Notes: generated from the letters alone by a model not told the origin. DNA of 64,000 bases from Ramlibacter sp. (GCA_019635415.1 JAHBZN010000003.1:558001-622000), one strand, 5' to 3'; positions 7,643 through 16,734 are shown, numbered from the stretch's first letter. Numbers and translations: made by a program.

Positions 7643-9645
7643 GTTCGGTGCAGGGCCACGCAGGTGATGTCGTCAAATTGCGCCGCGCCGCCGGCAAAGC
7701 GGTCCACCGCGGCGACCAGGGATTCCACCCCCTGCTGCGGCTCGCTGACGGCGCGGCCGCCAAACACCGGCGGCAGGCGGTTGGCCGTGAACTCGGTGCC
7801 TTGGGTATCGATGGCCTCGGTCACGCCATCGGTATAGGCCAGCAGGGTATCCCCCGGTGCCAGCGCCACGGTGGCCTGCGCGAAGGCCATGTCTTCCATT
7901 ACGCCCAGAGCCGCTCCGCCGGTCTTCTCGAGGAACCGTGTGCGGCCGTCGGCGGCCACCAGCAGGGGCGGTGGATGGCCTGCCGTGACATAGTGGAGGA
8001 TGCCCCGGGCGGGGTCGTAGACCGCATAGAACACTGTGACGAAGGTGCAGGCGTCGTTGTCCTCGCACAGGGCGGTGTTGACACTGGCCATCACCTCGCC
8101 CGGCGCGTCGGGAAAGCGCAAAGCGGTCGCGCGCAGCAGGGTCTTGGACACCATGCCGAACAGGGCTGCGGGCACGCCCTTGCCACTGACGTCGGCCACG
8201 ACCAGGCCAAACCGGCCCGAGTCCAGTTCGAAGTAGTCGTAGAAGTCGCCACCGATCTCGCGCGCCGAGCGCATCAGTCCCCACATGGCAAAGGCCTCGT
8301 GCTGAGGCCAGCGGCGCGGCAGGATGTCGCGCTGCACGTTGGCCGCGATATCCAGCTCCTGGCGGATGCCGGCCAGCTGCAGGCTCTCGCGGAAAGCCTG
8401 GGAAATGGTTTCGAACCAGGGCCGCCAGCTTGCCGGTACCGCCGGAATGGGGCGCGTGACGAAGCGGCTCTCCGCGGCAATGTGTCCCACCAGCTTGTTG
8501 GCAGGCGAGATGAATTCGCGGCTGGTGACCCGGTAGGTGACGCCCATCAACACGGTCAATCCGATCACGAGAAGCGCCACCGGCAGGGCCCGCTCGCGCA
8601 GCAGCGCGATCCACACCTGCGAGGTGGGAACGAGGTACACCAGTTGCCATGGGGCTGAAATGAACGGATGCCGGATCGCCAGCCAGCCCTGCATCTGGGT
8701 CGGGGTGTCCGCGGGCAGCAGCACGAGCCGGTCCGGGTCGTCGGCCAGTTCCGGCGGCAGGGCGTCGGCCAGGGGCCGGGTGGCCTGCACGGACAGCGCA
8801 TTGGCAAAGAGCTTCGGATGCGCGACCACCTGGCCGTAGTCGTCCACCAGCAGCACGGTCCCCAGCGGATACCCGAAGTCGGAATTGATGCGGTTGAGGT
8901 AGTCCAGGCTGGTGTCGATGTTGACGACGCCGCGGAACTGGTCGCCGTCATACACCGGCGCCGCGGCCGGCGCCACCAGCCCCTGACCGGCATCGCCGTA
9001 CTCGACCGGGGCCCAGTACTTCTCGCGATTCGCGTTGCGTTCGGGCGTTCCGAACTGCCATGTGGGAGAGTCGTAGAAAGAGTCCGCGAACGCCCGCTTC
9101 GAAGACTCGACCCACGGGTACTGGTAGGCAAAATGGTCTGCCGAGACGAAGCCCGCATTCACCGCCTGGGGCAGGTTGAAGGCGATGGCCTGCATCGCCG
9201 GGGCCAGCTGCAGCGCGGCCCGCAGGTCGCGGTTGAACGCCGCGGACCGGTGGCCCAGCGTGCCGAGTCCGGTCAGGTTGCCCGTGGCGTCGCGCTGCGG
9301 CGCGAGGTCCAGGTTGAAGCCCGCACCGCCCTGGCGCAGGTAGGGCAGCAACGGCGAAGCGCTTGCGGATGGGGCAGCCGTGCCCCGGGCATAGCTGTCG
9401 GCCATCGACAGCCGCAGGGCTTCCAGTGCGTCCTGCGACGAGCGCAGCGTGAATTCGATGAGCTGGCCGTGCTTGGCCACCTGGGCCTTGATGGTGTTGA
9501 TTTCCTCCGCCAGCTTTTCATGCAGCTGGAACAGGAACACGGCCACCGTGCACAGCAGGATGGCGGCGTAGGTGCCGCCGACCAGGCGGTTGTAGTTGCG
9601 GAAGAAGCTGGTCTCGGTGTCCTGCACCTGCGCCGCGGCGCTCAT
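7639..9645 (-). CDS. Membrane-bound SpoIIE/PP2C-type phosphatase with periplasmic sensor domain (RsbU-like)
   Basis: A 668-aa protein with one membrane segment near residues 18-42, a large extracytoplasmic region (about 43-345) of Cache-like character containing a PVYDGDQFRGVVNIDTSL segment, and a second membrane segment near 352-372. A linker then leads to a C-terminal SpoIIE domain (about 430-665). Metal-binding and core motifs of the phosphatase are visible: GGDFYDYF, VVADVSGKGVPAALF, AGHPPP and LLAYTDGVTEA. It would dephosphorylate the STAS protein of the same operon in response to a periplasmic signal. It overlaps the kinase gene (9642-9645) and the binding-protein gene (7639-7642) by ATGA. 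Domain calls are sure; the signal is unknown. Confidence 0.9.
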   Translation of the reverse strand: MSAAAQVQDTETSFFRNYNRLVGGTYAAILLCTVAVFLFQLHEKLAEEINTIKAQVAKHGQLIEFTLRSSQDALEALRLSMADSYARGTAAPSASASPLLPYLRQGGAGFNLDLAPQRDATGNLTGLGTLGHRSAAFNRDLRAALQLAPAMQAIAFNLPQAVNAGFVSADHFAYQYPWVESSKRAFADSFYDSPTWQFGTPERNANREKYWAPVEYGDAGQGLVAPAAAPVYDGDQFRGVVNIDTSLDYLNRINSDFGYPLGTVLLVDDYGQVVAHPKLFANALSVQATRPLADALPPELADDPDRLVLLPADTPTQMQGWLAIRHPFISAPWQLVYLVPTSQVWIALLRERALPVALLVIGLTVLMGVTYRVTSREFISPANKLVGHIAAESRFVTRPIPAVPASWRPWFETISQAFRESLQLAGIRQELDIAANVQRDILPRRWPQHEAFAMWGLMRSAREIGGDFYDYFELDSGRFGLVVADVSGKGVPAALFGMVSKTLLRATALRFPDAPGEVMASVNTALCEDNDACTFVTVFYAVYDPARGILHYVTAGHPPPLLVAADGRTRFLEKTGGAALGVMEDMAFAQATVALAPGDTLLAYTDGVTEAIDTQGTEFTANRLPPVFGGRAVSEPQQGVESLVAAVDRFAGGAAQFDDITCVALHRT

Positions 9646-10142
9646 GAGGCGGATTCCCGCGCACGCGGCGGCCCGTTCAGCGCCTTGCGCAGCGTGACTT
9701 CGTTGGCGTCGCCGTCGCGGCGGTAGCTGAAGCTGTCGGACAGCCGCCGCACCAGGTGGATGCCCAGTCCCCCGATGTCGCGCTGCGCCACATCCGCCGT
9801 GGTGTCGGGGGGCGCGATGCTGCGGGGATCGAAGGCTGGCGCCGTGTCGCGCAGCACCACTTCGACCTCGTCTGCATGGCGTGTCAGGACGACGTCAATG
9901 GCATGGCCGGGATCGCCCTGGAAGCCGTGGATGATGGTGTTGGTGATCAACTCGTCGAGCATGAGGCTGAGGGCCTGCAGGGTGGCCGGAGGCACTCCCA
10001 GCGGCTCACCCCAGCGCTCGATGTCCTCGCAGAGCAGGGGGATGTTCGCCTGGACGCTGGCAAGCTGTCGCCGCAGGACCGGCGGTTCGCCAGCGGGTGC
10101 GGAGGGAGAGGCTGCCGGGCCAGCAGCGGTGTTCGCAACCAT
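9642..10142 (-). CDS. RsbW-like serine kinase / anti-sigma ATP-binding protein
   Basis: A small GHKL-fold (HATPase_c) protein of 166 aa with the N-box MLDELITNTIIHG and the GGLGIHLVRRL segment typical of anti-sigma serine kinases. These bind a client such as a sigma factor and phosphorylate a STAS antagonist. Start choice: the ATG at 10142 has a weak GAAG upstream; a GTG at 10157 would add five residues. It is the first gene of the five-gene operon and overlaps the phosphatase gene by 4 bp. No dedicated sigma factor is in the operon. The ECF41 factor at 3708 carries its own regulatory domain, so the client is open. Confidence 0.87.
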   Translation of the reverse strand: MVANTAAGPAASPSAPAGEPPVLRRQLASVQANIPLLCEDIERWGEPLGVPPATLQALSLMLDELITNTIIHGFQGDPGHAIDVVLTRHADEVEVVLRDTAPAFDPRSIAPPDTTADVAQRDIGGLGIHLVRRLSDSFSYRRDGDANEVTLRKALNGPPRARESAS

Positions 10143-10157
10143 GGCCGATCTTCGCAC

Positions 10158-10186
10158 AAACGCCAGGAAGGCCGACCCCCCTGGCG
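10158..10186 (-). terminator. Possible weak intrinsic terminator after the RND operon
   Basis: On the minus strand CGCCAGG pairs with CCTGGCG (7 bp, 12-nt loop) and is followed by only TTT. It lies in the 57-bp gap between the RND pump stop and the RsbW-like start, so read-through into the partner-switching operon is quite possible. Confidence 0.35.
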
Positions 10187-10199
10187 CGTCGGTGCGGCG

Positions 10200-13100
10200 T
10201 CAGTGGCTGCCGGAGCCCACCTGCCCGGCTGCCGCGGGTGCGGGCTCGGGCTTTCCACGCAGCCGGCGGACCTGGCGGGCGAGCCAGCCTTCGGCGTCGT
10301 CCAGCACGGTGAACACCACGGGCACCACCAGCAGGCTCAGTACCGTGGAGGTGATCAGGCCGCCGATCACGGCCACCGACATCGGTGAGCGGAAGCTCGA
10401 GTCGGCCTGCCCCAGCCCCAGCGCAATGGGCAGCATGCCCGCGCCCATGGCGATGGTGGTCATGATGATGGGCCGGGCCCGCTTGTGGCAGGCGTCCAGC
10501 AGCGCGTCCCATCGGCTCATGTTGTGGTCGCGGCGGGCCACGATGGCGTACTCCACGAGCAGAATGGAGTTCTTGGTGGCGATGCCCATGAGCATGATCA
10601 GGCCGATCAGGGAAGGCATCGAGAAGCTCTTCTGCGCGATCAGCAGGCCCACGAAGGCGCCGCCCAGCGCCAGGGGCAGCGCGCAGAGAATGGTGACCGG
10701 ATGCAGGAAGTCCTTGAACAGCAGCACCAGCACGATGTAGATGCACAGCACACCGGTCAGCATGGCCAGCCCGAAGCTGGCGAACAGTTCACCCATCACT
10801 TCGGCGTCGCCGATCTCCACCACGCGCACGCCGGCAGGCAGGTTGACCACGGAGGGAAGCTTCTGCACCTTGGCCGCCACGTCGCCCAGGGGCTGGCCTG
10901 ACAGTTCGATCTCGAAATTGATGTTGCGTGAGCGGTCATAGCGGTCGATCACGGCGGGCCCGCCGGTCAACTCCAGCGTGGCCACCTGGCCCAGCATGAC
11001 CGGACCGCGCGCCCCGGGTACCGCCAGGCGCTCCAGCACGCTCAGGTCCTGGCGCGCGTCCTCCGACAGCTTGACCACGATGGGCACCTGGCGCTGCGAC
11101 AGGTTGAGCTTGGCCAGCGCCACGTCGTAGTCGCCCTGGGTGGCAATGCGCAGCGTCTCGCCGATGGCGGCGCTGGTCACGCCCTGGTCGGCGGCGCGGG
11201 CAAAGTCTGGCCGCACCGCGATTTCAGGCCGGATCAGGCTGGCGGTGGATGCGATCTGGCCCAGGCCGGGAATGGTGCGCAGGTCTTTCTCGACGGCCAG
11301 GGCCGCGGTCTGCAGCGCCTGGGGATCCTCGCCCGTCAGCACCAGGATGTACTTTTCGCCGGAGCCGCCGAGCCCGACCTTGCTGCGCACGCCCGGCAGC
11401 GGCTCCAGCGCCGCGCGGATCTGGTTCTCGATGCGCTGCTTCACGGGCCGCTCCGAGCGATTGGCCAGCAGGATGGTCAGCGTGGCCTTGCGCACCTCGG
11501 CCGCGCCGGGCAAGGCAAACGGATCGCCACCCGCGCTGCCGGCGCCAATGGTGGTGTAGATGCTTTTCACACGGTCGACCCGGGCGATCATCTGGCGGGC
11601 CTGTTCCGCGCTCGCCAGCGTCTGGTCCAGCGTTGATCCGGGCGGCAGCTCAAGGTAGACCTGCGTCTGCGAATTGTCGTCCGGAGGCACGAAGCCCGTG
11701 GGCAGCAACGGAATCAGCGCCACCGAGCCGATGAAGAACAGGGTGGACAGCACCATGGTGGCAATGCGGTGCTTCATGCACCAGGTCACGGCGCGCATGT
11801 AGGCGTTCATCCAGGACGGGTCCCTGTGCGCGGTGACGATGGGCTTGAGGATGTAGGCCGCCATCATGGGCGTGAGCACGCGCGCCACCACCAGCGAGGC
11901 GAACACGGCGAGCGAGGCGGTCCAGCCAAACTGCTTGAAGAACTTGCCCGCCACGCCGCTCATGAAGGCCGTGGGCAGGAACACCGCGATCAGCGTGAAG
12001 GTGGTGGCGATCACCGCCAGGCCGATTTCGTCGGCGGCCTCCATGGCGGCCTGGTACGGGGTCTTGCCCATGCGCAGGTGGCGCACGATGTTCTCCACCT
12101 CCACGATCGCGTCGTCCACCAGGATGCCGATCACCAGCGACAGCGCCAGCAACGTCACGATGTTGACCGAGAAGCCCAGCAGGTGCATGCCGATGAAGGC
12201 CGGAATGGCCGACATGGGCAGCGCCACGGCCGAAACGAAGGTGGCGCGCCAGTCGCGCAGGAACAGCCAGACCACCAGCACCGCGAGGGCCGCCCCCTCG
12301 TACAGCAGGTGCAGAGAGCCGTCGTACTCCTCTTCCACCGGGGTCACGAAGTCGAAGGCCTGGGTCAGCTCCACGTCGGGGTGCTGCAATTTGAGTTCCT
12401 GCAGGGCCTTCTGCACGGCCGCCCCCACGGTCACCTCGCTCTCGCCGCGGCTGCGCGCCACCTCGAAGCCCACCACGGGCTTGCCATTGAGCAGGGCCGC
12501 CGCGCGCGGCTCGGCCACGGTGTCGGTCACGGTGGCCACGTCGTCGAGCTTGATCGAGCGGCCGTTGGACAGTGCGATGTCGAGCGCGCCGATTTCCTGC
12601 GCCGTCTTCACGGTGGCCAGCGTGCGCACCGGTTGCTCTCCGCCGCCCAGGTCGGTGCGGCCGCCGGCGCTTTCGGTCTGCACCATGCGCAGCTGACGCG
12701 AAATGTCCGCCGCCGTGGCGCCCAGCGCCTGCAGCTTCTGCGCGTCCAGTGCCACGCGGATCTCGCGGGTCACGCCGCCCACGCGGTTGACCGCGCCCAC
12801 ACCCCGCACGGCCAGCAGCTTGCGTGAGACGTCGTTGTCCACGAACCAGCTCAGGGCCTCGTCATCCATCTGCGAGGAGCGGATGGTGAACGCCAGCACG
12901 GGCTGGCCGGCGAGATCGATCTTCTGCACGATCGGGTCGCGCAGGTCGGCCGGCAGGTCGGCGCGCACGCGCTGCACCGCGGAGCGCACATCGTCCACGG
13001 CCTCCTGCACCGGCTTTTCGAGCCGGAACTCGGCGGTGAGCGTGACCACGCCATCCTGCACCTTGGTGTAGATGTGCTTGAGGCCCTGCAGCGTGGCCAT

Positions 13101-13313
13101 GGTGTTCTCGAGCTTGCGTGCCACGTCGTTCTCGAGCTGGCCGGGCGAGGCGCCGGGCAGCGACGCCGTCACGGTCACGGTCGGCAGGTCGATGTCCGGG
13201 AAGTTCTGCACCTTCATGGCATTGAAGGACAGCATGCCCGCGAAGGTCAGCATCACGAACAGCATGACCGCGGGGATCGGGTTCTTGATCGACCAGGATG
13301 AGACGTTCATCAT
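10200..13313 (-). CDS. RND-family efflux pump inner-membrane permease (AcrB/MexB-like)
   Basis: Proton-driven tripartite efflux permease of 1037 aa, the standard length. It shows the N-terminal transmembrane helix followed by the porter-domain start (VQNFPDIDLPTVTVTASLPG). The transmembrane core contains LALSLVIGILVDDAIVEVEN, whose two adjacent aspartates belong to the proton relay, and the second half carries the paired GLIMLMGIATKNSILLVEYA motif. It follows its adaptor gene by 9 bp; an AAGAGC ribosome site lies between them, inside a dispersed-repeat copy. Two adjacent ATGs (13313, 13310) are possible starts. Drugs or metabolites exported cannot be read; the TetR/CecR-type regulator at the head of the operon suggests xenobiotic-induced export. 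Confidence 0.95.
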   Translation of the reverse strand: MMNVSSWSIKNPIPAVMLFVMLTFAGMLSFNAMKVQNFPDIDLPTVTVTASLPGASPGQLENDVARKLENTMATLQGLKHIYTKVQDGVVTLTAEFRLEKPVQEAVDDVRSAVQRVRADLPADLRDPIVQKIDLAGQPVLAFTIRSSQMDDEALSWFVDNDVSRKLLAVRGVGAVNRVGGVTREIRVALDAQKLQALGATAADISRQLRMVQTESAGGRTDLGGGEQPVRTLATVKTAQEIGALDIALSNGRSIKLDDVATVTDTVAEPRAAALLNGKPVVGFEVARSRGESEVTVGAAVQKALQELKLQHPDVELTQAFDFVTPVEEEYDGSLHLLYEGAALAVLVVWLFLRDWRATFVSAVALPMSAIPAFIGMHLLGFSVNIVTLLALSLVIGILVDDAIVEVENIVRHLRMGKTPYQAAMEAADEIGLAVIATTFTLIAVFLPTAFMSGVAGKFFKQFGWTASLAVFASLVVARVLTPMMAAYILKPIVTAHRDPSWMNAYMRAVTWCMKHRIATMVLSTLFFIGSVALIPLLPTGFVPPDDNSQTQVYLELPPGSTLDQTLASAEQARQMIARVDRVKSIYTTIGAGSAGGDPFALPGAAEVRKATLTILLANRSERPVKQRIENQIRAALEPLPGVRSKVGLGGSGEKYILVLTGEDPQALQTAALAVEKDLRTIPGLGQIASTASLIRPEIAVRPDFARAADQGVTSAAIGETLRIATQGDYDVALAKLNLSQRQVPIVVKLSEDARQDLSVLERLAVPGARGPVMLGQVATLELTGGPAVIDRYDRSRNINFEIELSGQPLGDVAAKVQKLPSVVNLPAGVRVVEIGDAEVMGELFASFGLAMLTGVLCIYIVLVLLFKDFLHPVTILCALPLALGGAFVGLLIAQKSFSMPSLIGLIMLMGIATKNSILLVEYAIVARRDHNMSRWDALLDACHKRARPIIMTTIAMGAGMLPIALGLGQADSSFRSPMSVAVIGGLITSTVLSLLVVPVVFTVLDDAEGWLARQVRRLRGKPEPAPAAAGQVGSGSH

Positions 13314-13315
13314 GC

Positions 13316-13371
13316 TTGCTCTTTATTTGGTAGCAGAAGATGCCGGCTGCATGCGGGCTGCAGCCTGCTTG
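13316..13371 (+). repeat. Dispersed about 60-bp repeat, copy 1 (divergent)
   Basis: TTGCT...GTAGCA followed by GGGCTGCAGCCTGCTTG aligns without gaps to the copy at 29908 over about 56 bp; I count about 34 identities. It covers the last codons and stop of the adaptor gene and the ribosome site of the RND gene. This is the most diverged of the five copies. Confidence 0.5.
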
Positions 13372-14492
13372 GGGGCTGATTCGACGACGCGGACCACGTC
13401 CCCGTCGTTGAGAAAGCCCGCACCGCTGGCCACCAGCCGGGTGCCGGCCGCCAGCCCCTGCGTCACCTCGATGCGCTCGCCGGCCAGGCGGCCGGTCTGC
13501 ACCTTCAGGCGCGCCACGCGGTGGTCATCGCCCACCCGGTAGACGTAGCTGAAGCCATCGCGCACCACCAGCGCGGCCTGCGGCACGGTGAGCGCCGGCG
13601 TGGTGCCCAGGTCGAACTCGCCGCGCGCGAACATGCCGGCACGGGCTGCGCCGGCGTTGCCCGGCAGGGCCTTGAGGTCCACATAGACCAGCGCCGCGCG
13701 GGTCTGTGGGTCCACGGTGGGAGCGATCATGCGGACCCGCCCTTCCAGCCGCGCACCGCTGGCTGCCGTGACCAGGGCCTGCGTGCCGGTCGTGATGCGC
13801 CCGAGCTCGACCGACGTGACCTCCGCGCGCCACTCGAGGCGGCCCTGGCGGATCATGCGGAACAGCTCGGTGCCCGCGCCCACCACCGCGCCCACGGTGG
13901 CGCTGCGCGCGGAGATCACCCCGTCGTCCGGGGCCAGCACCTGGGTCTGGCTCAGGCGGACCTGCTGCGCCTGGTAGAGGGCGCGCGCGGCCTCGGCCCG
14001 GGCCTTGGCGGTCTGTTCGGCCGTGAGGTACTGGTTGATCTGCGAGGCGCTGAGCGCTCCCGTGGCTTCCAGGCTGCGCGCGCGCTGGGCGTTGCCCGCG
14101 GCTTCGGCGGCATTGGCCTCGGCTTCCAGCACGCCGGCCTTGGCCTGGGCGGCCTCGGCGCTCACGGTGCTCGATGAAAAGGTGGCCAGCACCTGCCCGC
14201 GTTTCACGCGGTCCCCCACGTTGACGCGCACCTCGGTCAGCCGCAGGCCATTGGCTTCGGCACCGACGCTGGCTTCCTGCCAGGCCGCGATATTGCCGTT
14301 GGCCGACAGCGTCACGGGCAGGCGGGTCTGCACGGGCTGCACGGTGGTCACGGTCAGCGCCGGTCGCGCGGCGTCGGCGGGCTTGTCTTCGGCGGCCTGG
14401 GTGCGCGAGGCATGCAGCGCCACGCCGCCGGTGCCCGCGAGCGTCAGGGCCATGGCCGCCAGGGCCGCCGGATGGATCTTGAGTTTTTTCAT
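13323..14492 (-). CDS. RND efflux periplasmic adaptor (membrane fusion) protein
   Basis: A 389-aa adaptor linking the inner-membrane pump to the outer-membrane channel. It has an uncleaved or Sec-type N-terminal hydrophobic segment (IHPAALAAMALTLAGTG), the first half of the lipoyl domain (VTLSANGNIAAWQEASVGAEA), a helical hairpin rich in Ala/Gln/Glu (about 110-190), the returning lipoyl half (QVLAPDDGVISARSATVG), then beta-barrel and membrane-proximal domains. ATG at 14492. It sits between the outer-membrane channel gene (17 bp away) and the pump (9 bp). Its last residues (after PKQAA) are encoded by a dispersed-repeat copy. Confidence 0.93.
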   Translation of the reverse strand: MKKLKIHPAALAAMALTLAGTGGVALHASRTQAAEDKPADAARPALTVTTVQPVQTRLPVTLSANGNIAAWQEASVGAEANGLRLTEVRVNVGDRVKRGQVLATFSSSTVSAEAAQAKAGVLEAEANAAEAAGNAQRARSLEATGALSASQINQYLTAEQTAKARAEAARALYQAQQVRLSQTQVLAPDDGVISARSATVGAVVGAGTELFRMIRQGRLEWRAEVTSVELGRITTGTQALVTAASGARLEGRVRMIAPTVDPQTRAALVYVDLKALPGNAGAARAGMFARGEFDLGTTPALTVPQAALVVRDGFSYVYRVGDDHRVARLKVQTGRLAGERIEVTQGLAAGTRLVASGAGFLNDGDVVRVVESAPKQAAARMQPASSATK

Positions 14493-14509
14493 GGTGTCGG
14501 TTCCGTGAT

Positions 14510-15937
14510 TCAGGGGCGGGCGAGAGCCGTGTCGGTGGGTGTGGGCGCGTCGGGGGTCCAGCCGCCGCCGGCGGCGCGGTACAGGGCGGTCCAGGCCGTG
14601 TCGCGCTCGCGCTCGAGAGTCACCAGCGCGGTTTCAGCGGCCAGCGCGGTGCGGCGGGCGTCTTCAAGCTCCACCAGGCTGGCCAGTCCCGCCTGGTAGC
14701 GCGACTGCGTGGCGTTGAAGGAGGCGCGGTAGCCCTCGGTGGCCAGTTCCGCATCGGCACGGCGGTCGGCCGTGCTCTGCAGGTTGACCAGGGCCTCTTC
14801 GACCTCACGCACCGCCTGGCGCACGCGAGCGGTGTACAGCGCCACCGCCTCGTCGTAGCGCGCCTGCGCGGCGTCGACGCCGGCGGCCCGGCGTCCGCCG
14901 TCAAACAGCGGCAGGTTCAGGGTCAGCGGACCCAGCGACCAGGTCTGGAAGTCGGTGCTGACGCCGCCGGCGCGAGCGACACCAGTGGAGATCGAACCGT
15001 TCAGGCTCAGCCGCGGCAACCGCTGCGCGCGGGCCTGTCCCAGCTCCGCGGCCGCCGCCACCACGTCGCGCTCGGCGTTGAACACGTCAGGCCGCTGGGC
15101 GATCACCCGGGCGGGCACGCTTGCTATTGAAAAGAGAGCATCCTGTGGCCGGCTGGCGGGGGCTGAAGCCAGTTTTTGCTTCAAGTCGGGCTCGCTCAGC
15201 GCGGTCAGGGCCACCAGCGCCTTGAGGTCGATGTCGCAGGCCGCCTGTTGCTGGGTCAGCCGCGCGCGGGCTTCGGCGGCGCTGGCGCGGGCCAGCGCGG
15301 CGGTCCCCGGCGCGGTGAAGCCGGCCTTCGCCGACAGGTCCGACAGGCGGGCCGTTTGCTGGCGTGAGTCGCCGTCGGAGCGGGCCACCGTCAGCAGCCG
15401 CTCGCAGGCGCGCCGGCTGAAGTACTGGTTGGCCACTTCGGCGGCCACCGACACGCGCGCGTCGTGCCACAGGGCCGTTGCTCCCTCGAGCCGGGCGTCC
15501 GCCGCCCGCGCCGCCTGCAGGTTGGCCCCGAACAGGTCAATCTCCCAGCCGGCCTGCAGCCCTGCCTCGGCCACGGTCAACGGTGAGCTGCTGGGGTCCG
15601 CGGCGTTGCCGCGGCTGGCACTGACCGAGGCATCCAGCGTGGGGCCGAGCGCAGCCCGGGCACTGGTTCGCGCGGCACGCGCCTGCAGAACGCGCGAACG
15701 GGCCGAAGCGAGGGTCGGGCTGGCGTTCTGGGCGGCCGCGACCAGCTCGACCAGCACCGGATCGCCCAGCTTTTCCCACCAGTGGCCCAGATCGGCCAGG
15801 TCGCCGTGGTGCGGCAGGGGCGCGTGCCAATGCGCGGGCACCGCGGCCGCCTCGGGCGGTGGCGGCAAGGGAGGGCTGGCACAGGCCGCCAGCCACAGGG
15901 GGGCCAGCCAGGTGCAGGTTCGTTGCAGTGCAGTCAT
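14510..15937 (-). CDS. Outer-membrane efflux channel lipoprotein (NodT/OprM family)
   Basis: TolC-like outer-membrane channel of 475 aa. I chose the ATG at 15937 because it gives a lipoprotein signal (LAPLWLAACASPP, lipobox LAAC) and forms an ATGA overlap with the TetR gene; the frame upstream only runs through that gene. Two OEP repeats are visible: SPTLASARSRVLQARAART in the first half and LFDGGRRAAGVDAAQARYDE in the second. Residues about 252-272 (around KLASAPASRPQDALFSIA) are encoded by a dispersed repeat inserted in the reading frame, falling in the link between the two OEP halves, where insertions are tolerated. Confidence 0.92.
   Translation of the reverse strand: MTALQRTCTWLAPLWLAACASPPLPPPPEAAAVPAHWHAPLPHHGDLADLGHWWEKLGDPVLVELVAAAQNASPTLASARSRVLQARAARTSARAALGPTLDASVSASRGNAADPSSSPLTVAEAGLQAGWEIDLFGANLQAARAADARLEGATALWHDARVSVAAEVANQYFSRRACERLLTVARSDGDSRQQTARLSDLSAKAGFTAPGTAALARASAAEARARLTQQQAACDIDLKALVALTALSEPDLKQKLASAPASRPQDALFSIASVPARVIAQRPDVFNAERDVVAAAAELGQARAQRLPRLSLNGSISTGVARAGGVSTDFQTWSLGPLTLNLPLFDGGRRAAGVDAAQARYDEAVALYTARVRQAVREVEEALVNLQSTADRRADAELATEGYRASFNATQSRYQAGLASLVELEDARRTALAAETALVTLERERDTAWTALYRAAGGGWTPDAPTPTDTALARP
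15121..15182 (+). repeat. Dispersed repeat, copy 2, inside the efflux channel gene
   Basis: TTGCTATTGAAAAGAGAGCA, then GGGGGCTGAAGCCAGTTTTTG, matches the two halves of the copies at 29908 and 50078. It lies antisense to the channel gene and keeps the reading frame. Confidence 0.6.
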
Positions 15938-16671
15938 GAAGTTCGTCCCACAGGGGGAGCGTTGGGCGTGGGGCGGATGGCCCCGGTCGGGGGTGAGGAA
16001 AGGGCGGCGCGGCGGCGTGCTTCGGCCAGCACCATGGCTTCGGCCCAGTCGGCCAGGCGCTGCGCGGCCAGGTCGATGGCGCGCGGGGCCGAGGCCAGCC
16101 GCGGCCGCACGGCCTCGATCAGGTCGCGGCCGACGAACATCTGCAGGGCCAGCGCCGACACCGCGAAAGCCAGCCGGTGGGCCTCGTCGTCGGCCCGGGC
16201 CAGGCCCAGGTGGCGGCACAGCACCGCCACCAGGGCGGCGTGCGAGGCCTTGATGCCCTCGTCCATCCCGCACGACAGGCCGGTCGGCTCCAGCATCTCC
16301 CGGAAGTGCAGGCGCATGCATTGCTGAATCAGGTCACCCTGCTTCATGGGCTCGAGAAAGCGCGTGAAATACGCCTGCAGGGCTTCATGCAGCGTCAGGT
16401 GCTGCTGGTTGAACAGGGCGATGTCGTCGGCCGGATGGCCCAGTGGTTCAGTGAACACCACGCGGTACAGCCCGGCCTTGTCGCCGAAGTAGTAGCTGAT
16501 GGCCGCGATGTTCACGCCCGCGGCCTGCGCGATCTCGCGCGTCGAGGTCTTGGTGAAGCCCTTCTGCGAGAACAGGCCCAGCGCCGCCTTCAGAAGGCGG
16601 GCACGTGCCGCCAGCCCGTCGCTGCGAGGCAGGCGGGCGCGCGGCGGATGGTCAAGGGCGGTGGCGGCCAT
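15934..16671 (-). CDS. TetR-family regulator, CecR-like
   Basis: A 245-aa repressor-type regulator. The N-terminal TetR helix-turn-helix spans about residues 22-70 (LGLFSQKGFTKTSTREIAQA, then VNIAAISYYFGDKAGLY). A C-terminal ligand domain contains LHFREMLEPTGLSCGMDEG, which resembles the CecR (YbiH, DUF1956) C-terminal domain. It is the first gene of the operon; its stop overlaps the ATG of the channel gene. It probably represses its own operon from the AT-rich inverted repeat just upstream (inference). ATG at 16671. Confidence 0.88.
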   Translation of the reverse strand: MAATALDHPPRARLPRSDGLAARARLLKAALGLFSQKGFTKTSTREIAQAAGVNIAAISYYFGDKAGLYRVVFTEPLGHPADDIALFNQQHLTLHEALQAYFTRFLEPMKQGDLIQQCMRLHFREMLEPTGLSCGMDEGIKASHAALVAVLCRHLGLARADDEAHRLAFAVSALALQMFVGRDLIEAVRPRLASAPRAIDLAAQRLADWAEAMVLAEARRRAALSSPPTGAIRPTPNAPPVGRTS

Positions 16672-16686
16672 GGGGCGCCATTACAG

Positions 16687-16720
16687 CACATTAAATAAAT
16701 CATTTGATTAAGTTAATGTG
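16687..16720. promoter_or_regulatory. AT-rich operator of the TetR/RND operon
   Basis: CACATTAA (16687-16694) and TTAATGTG (16713-16720) form a perfect inverted repeat with an 18-nt gap. Inside it AATCA-TT-TGATT (16698-16709) is a second, shorter palindrome. The site lies 16-49 bp upstream of the TetR start and is strikingly AT-rich in a GC-rich setting. It is the natural candidate for autoregulator binding and overlaps the likely promoter. Confidence 0.65.
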
Positions 16721-16734
16721 TCACCGCGGCCGGC

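Noticed and set aside
14510..16321. Longer start for the efflux channel gene
   Set aside because: The extension is the TetR gene read in another frame; the ATG at 15937 gives a lipoprotein signal and ATGA coupling.
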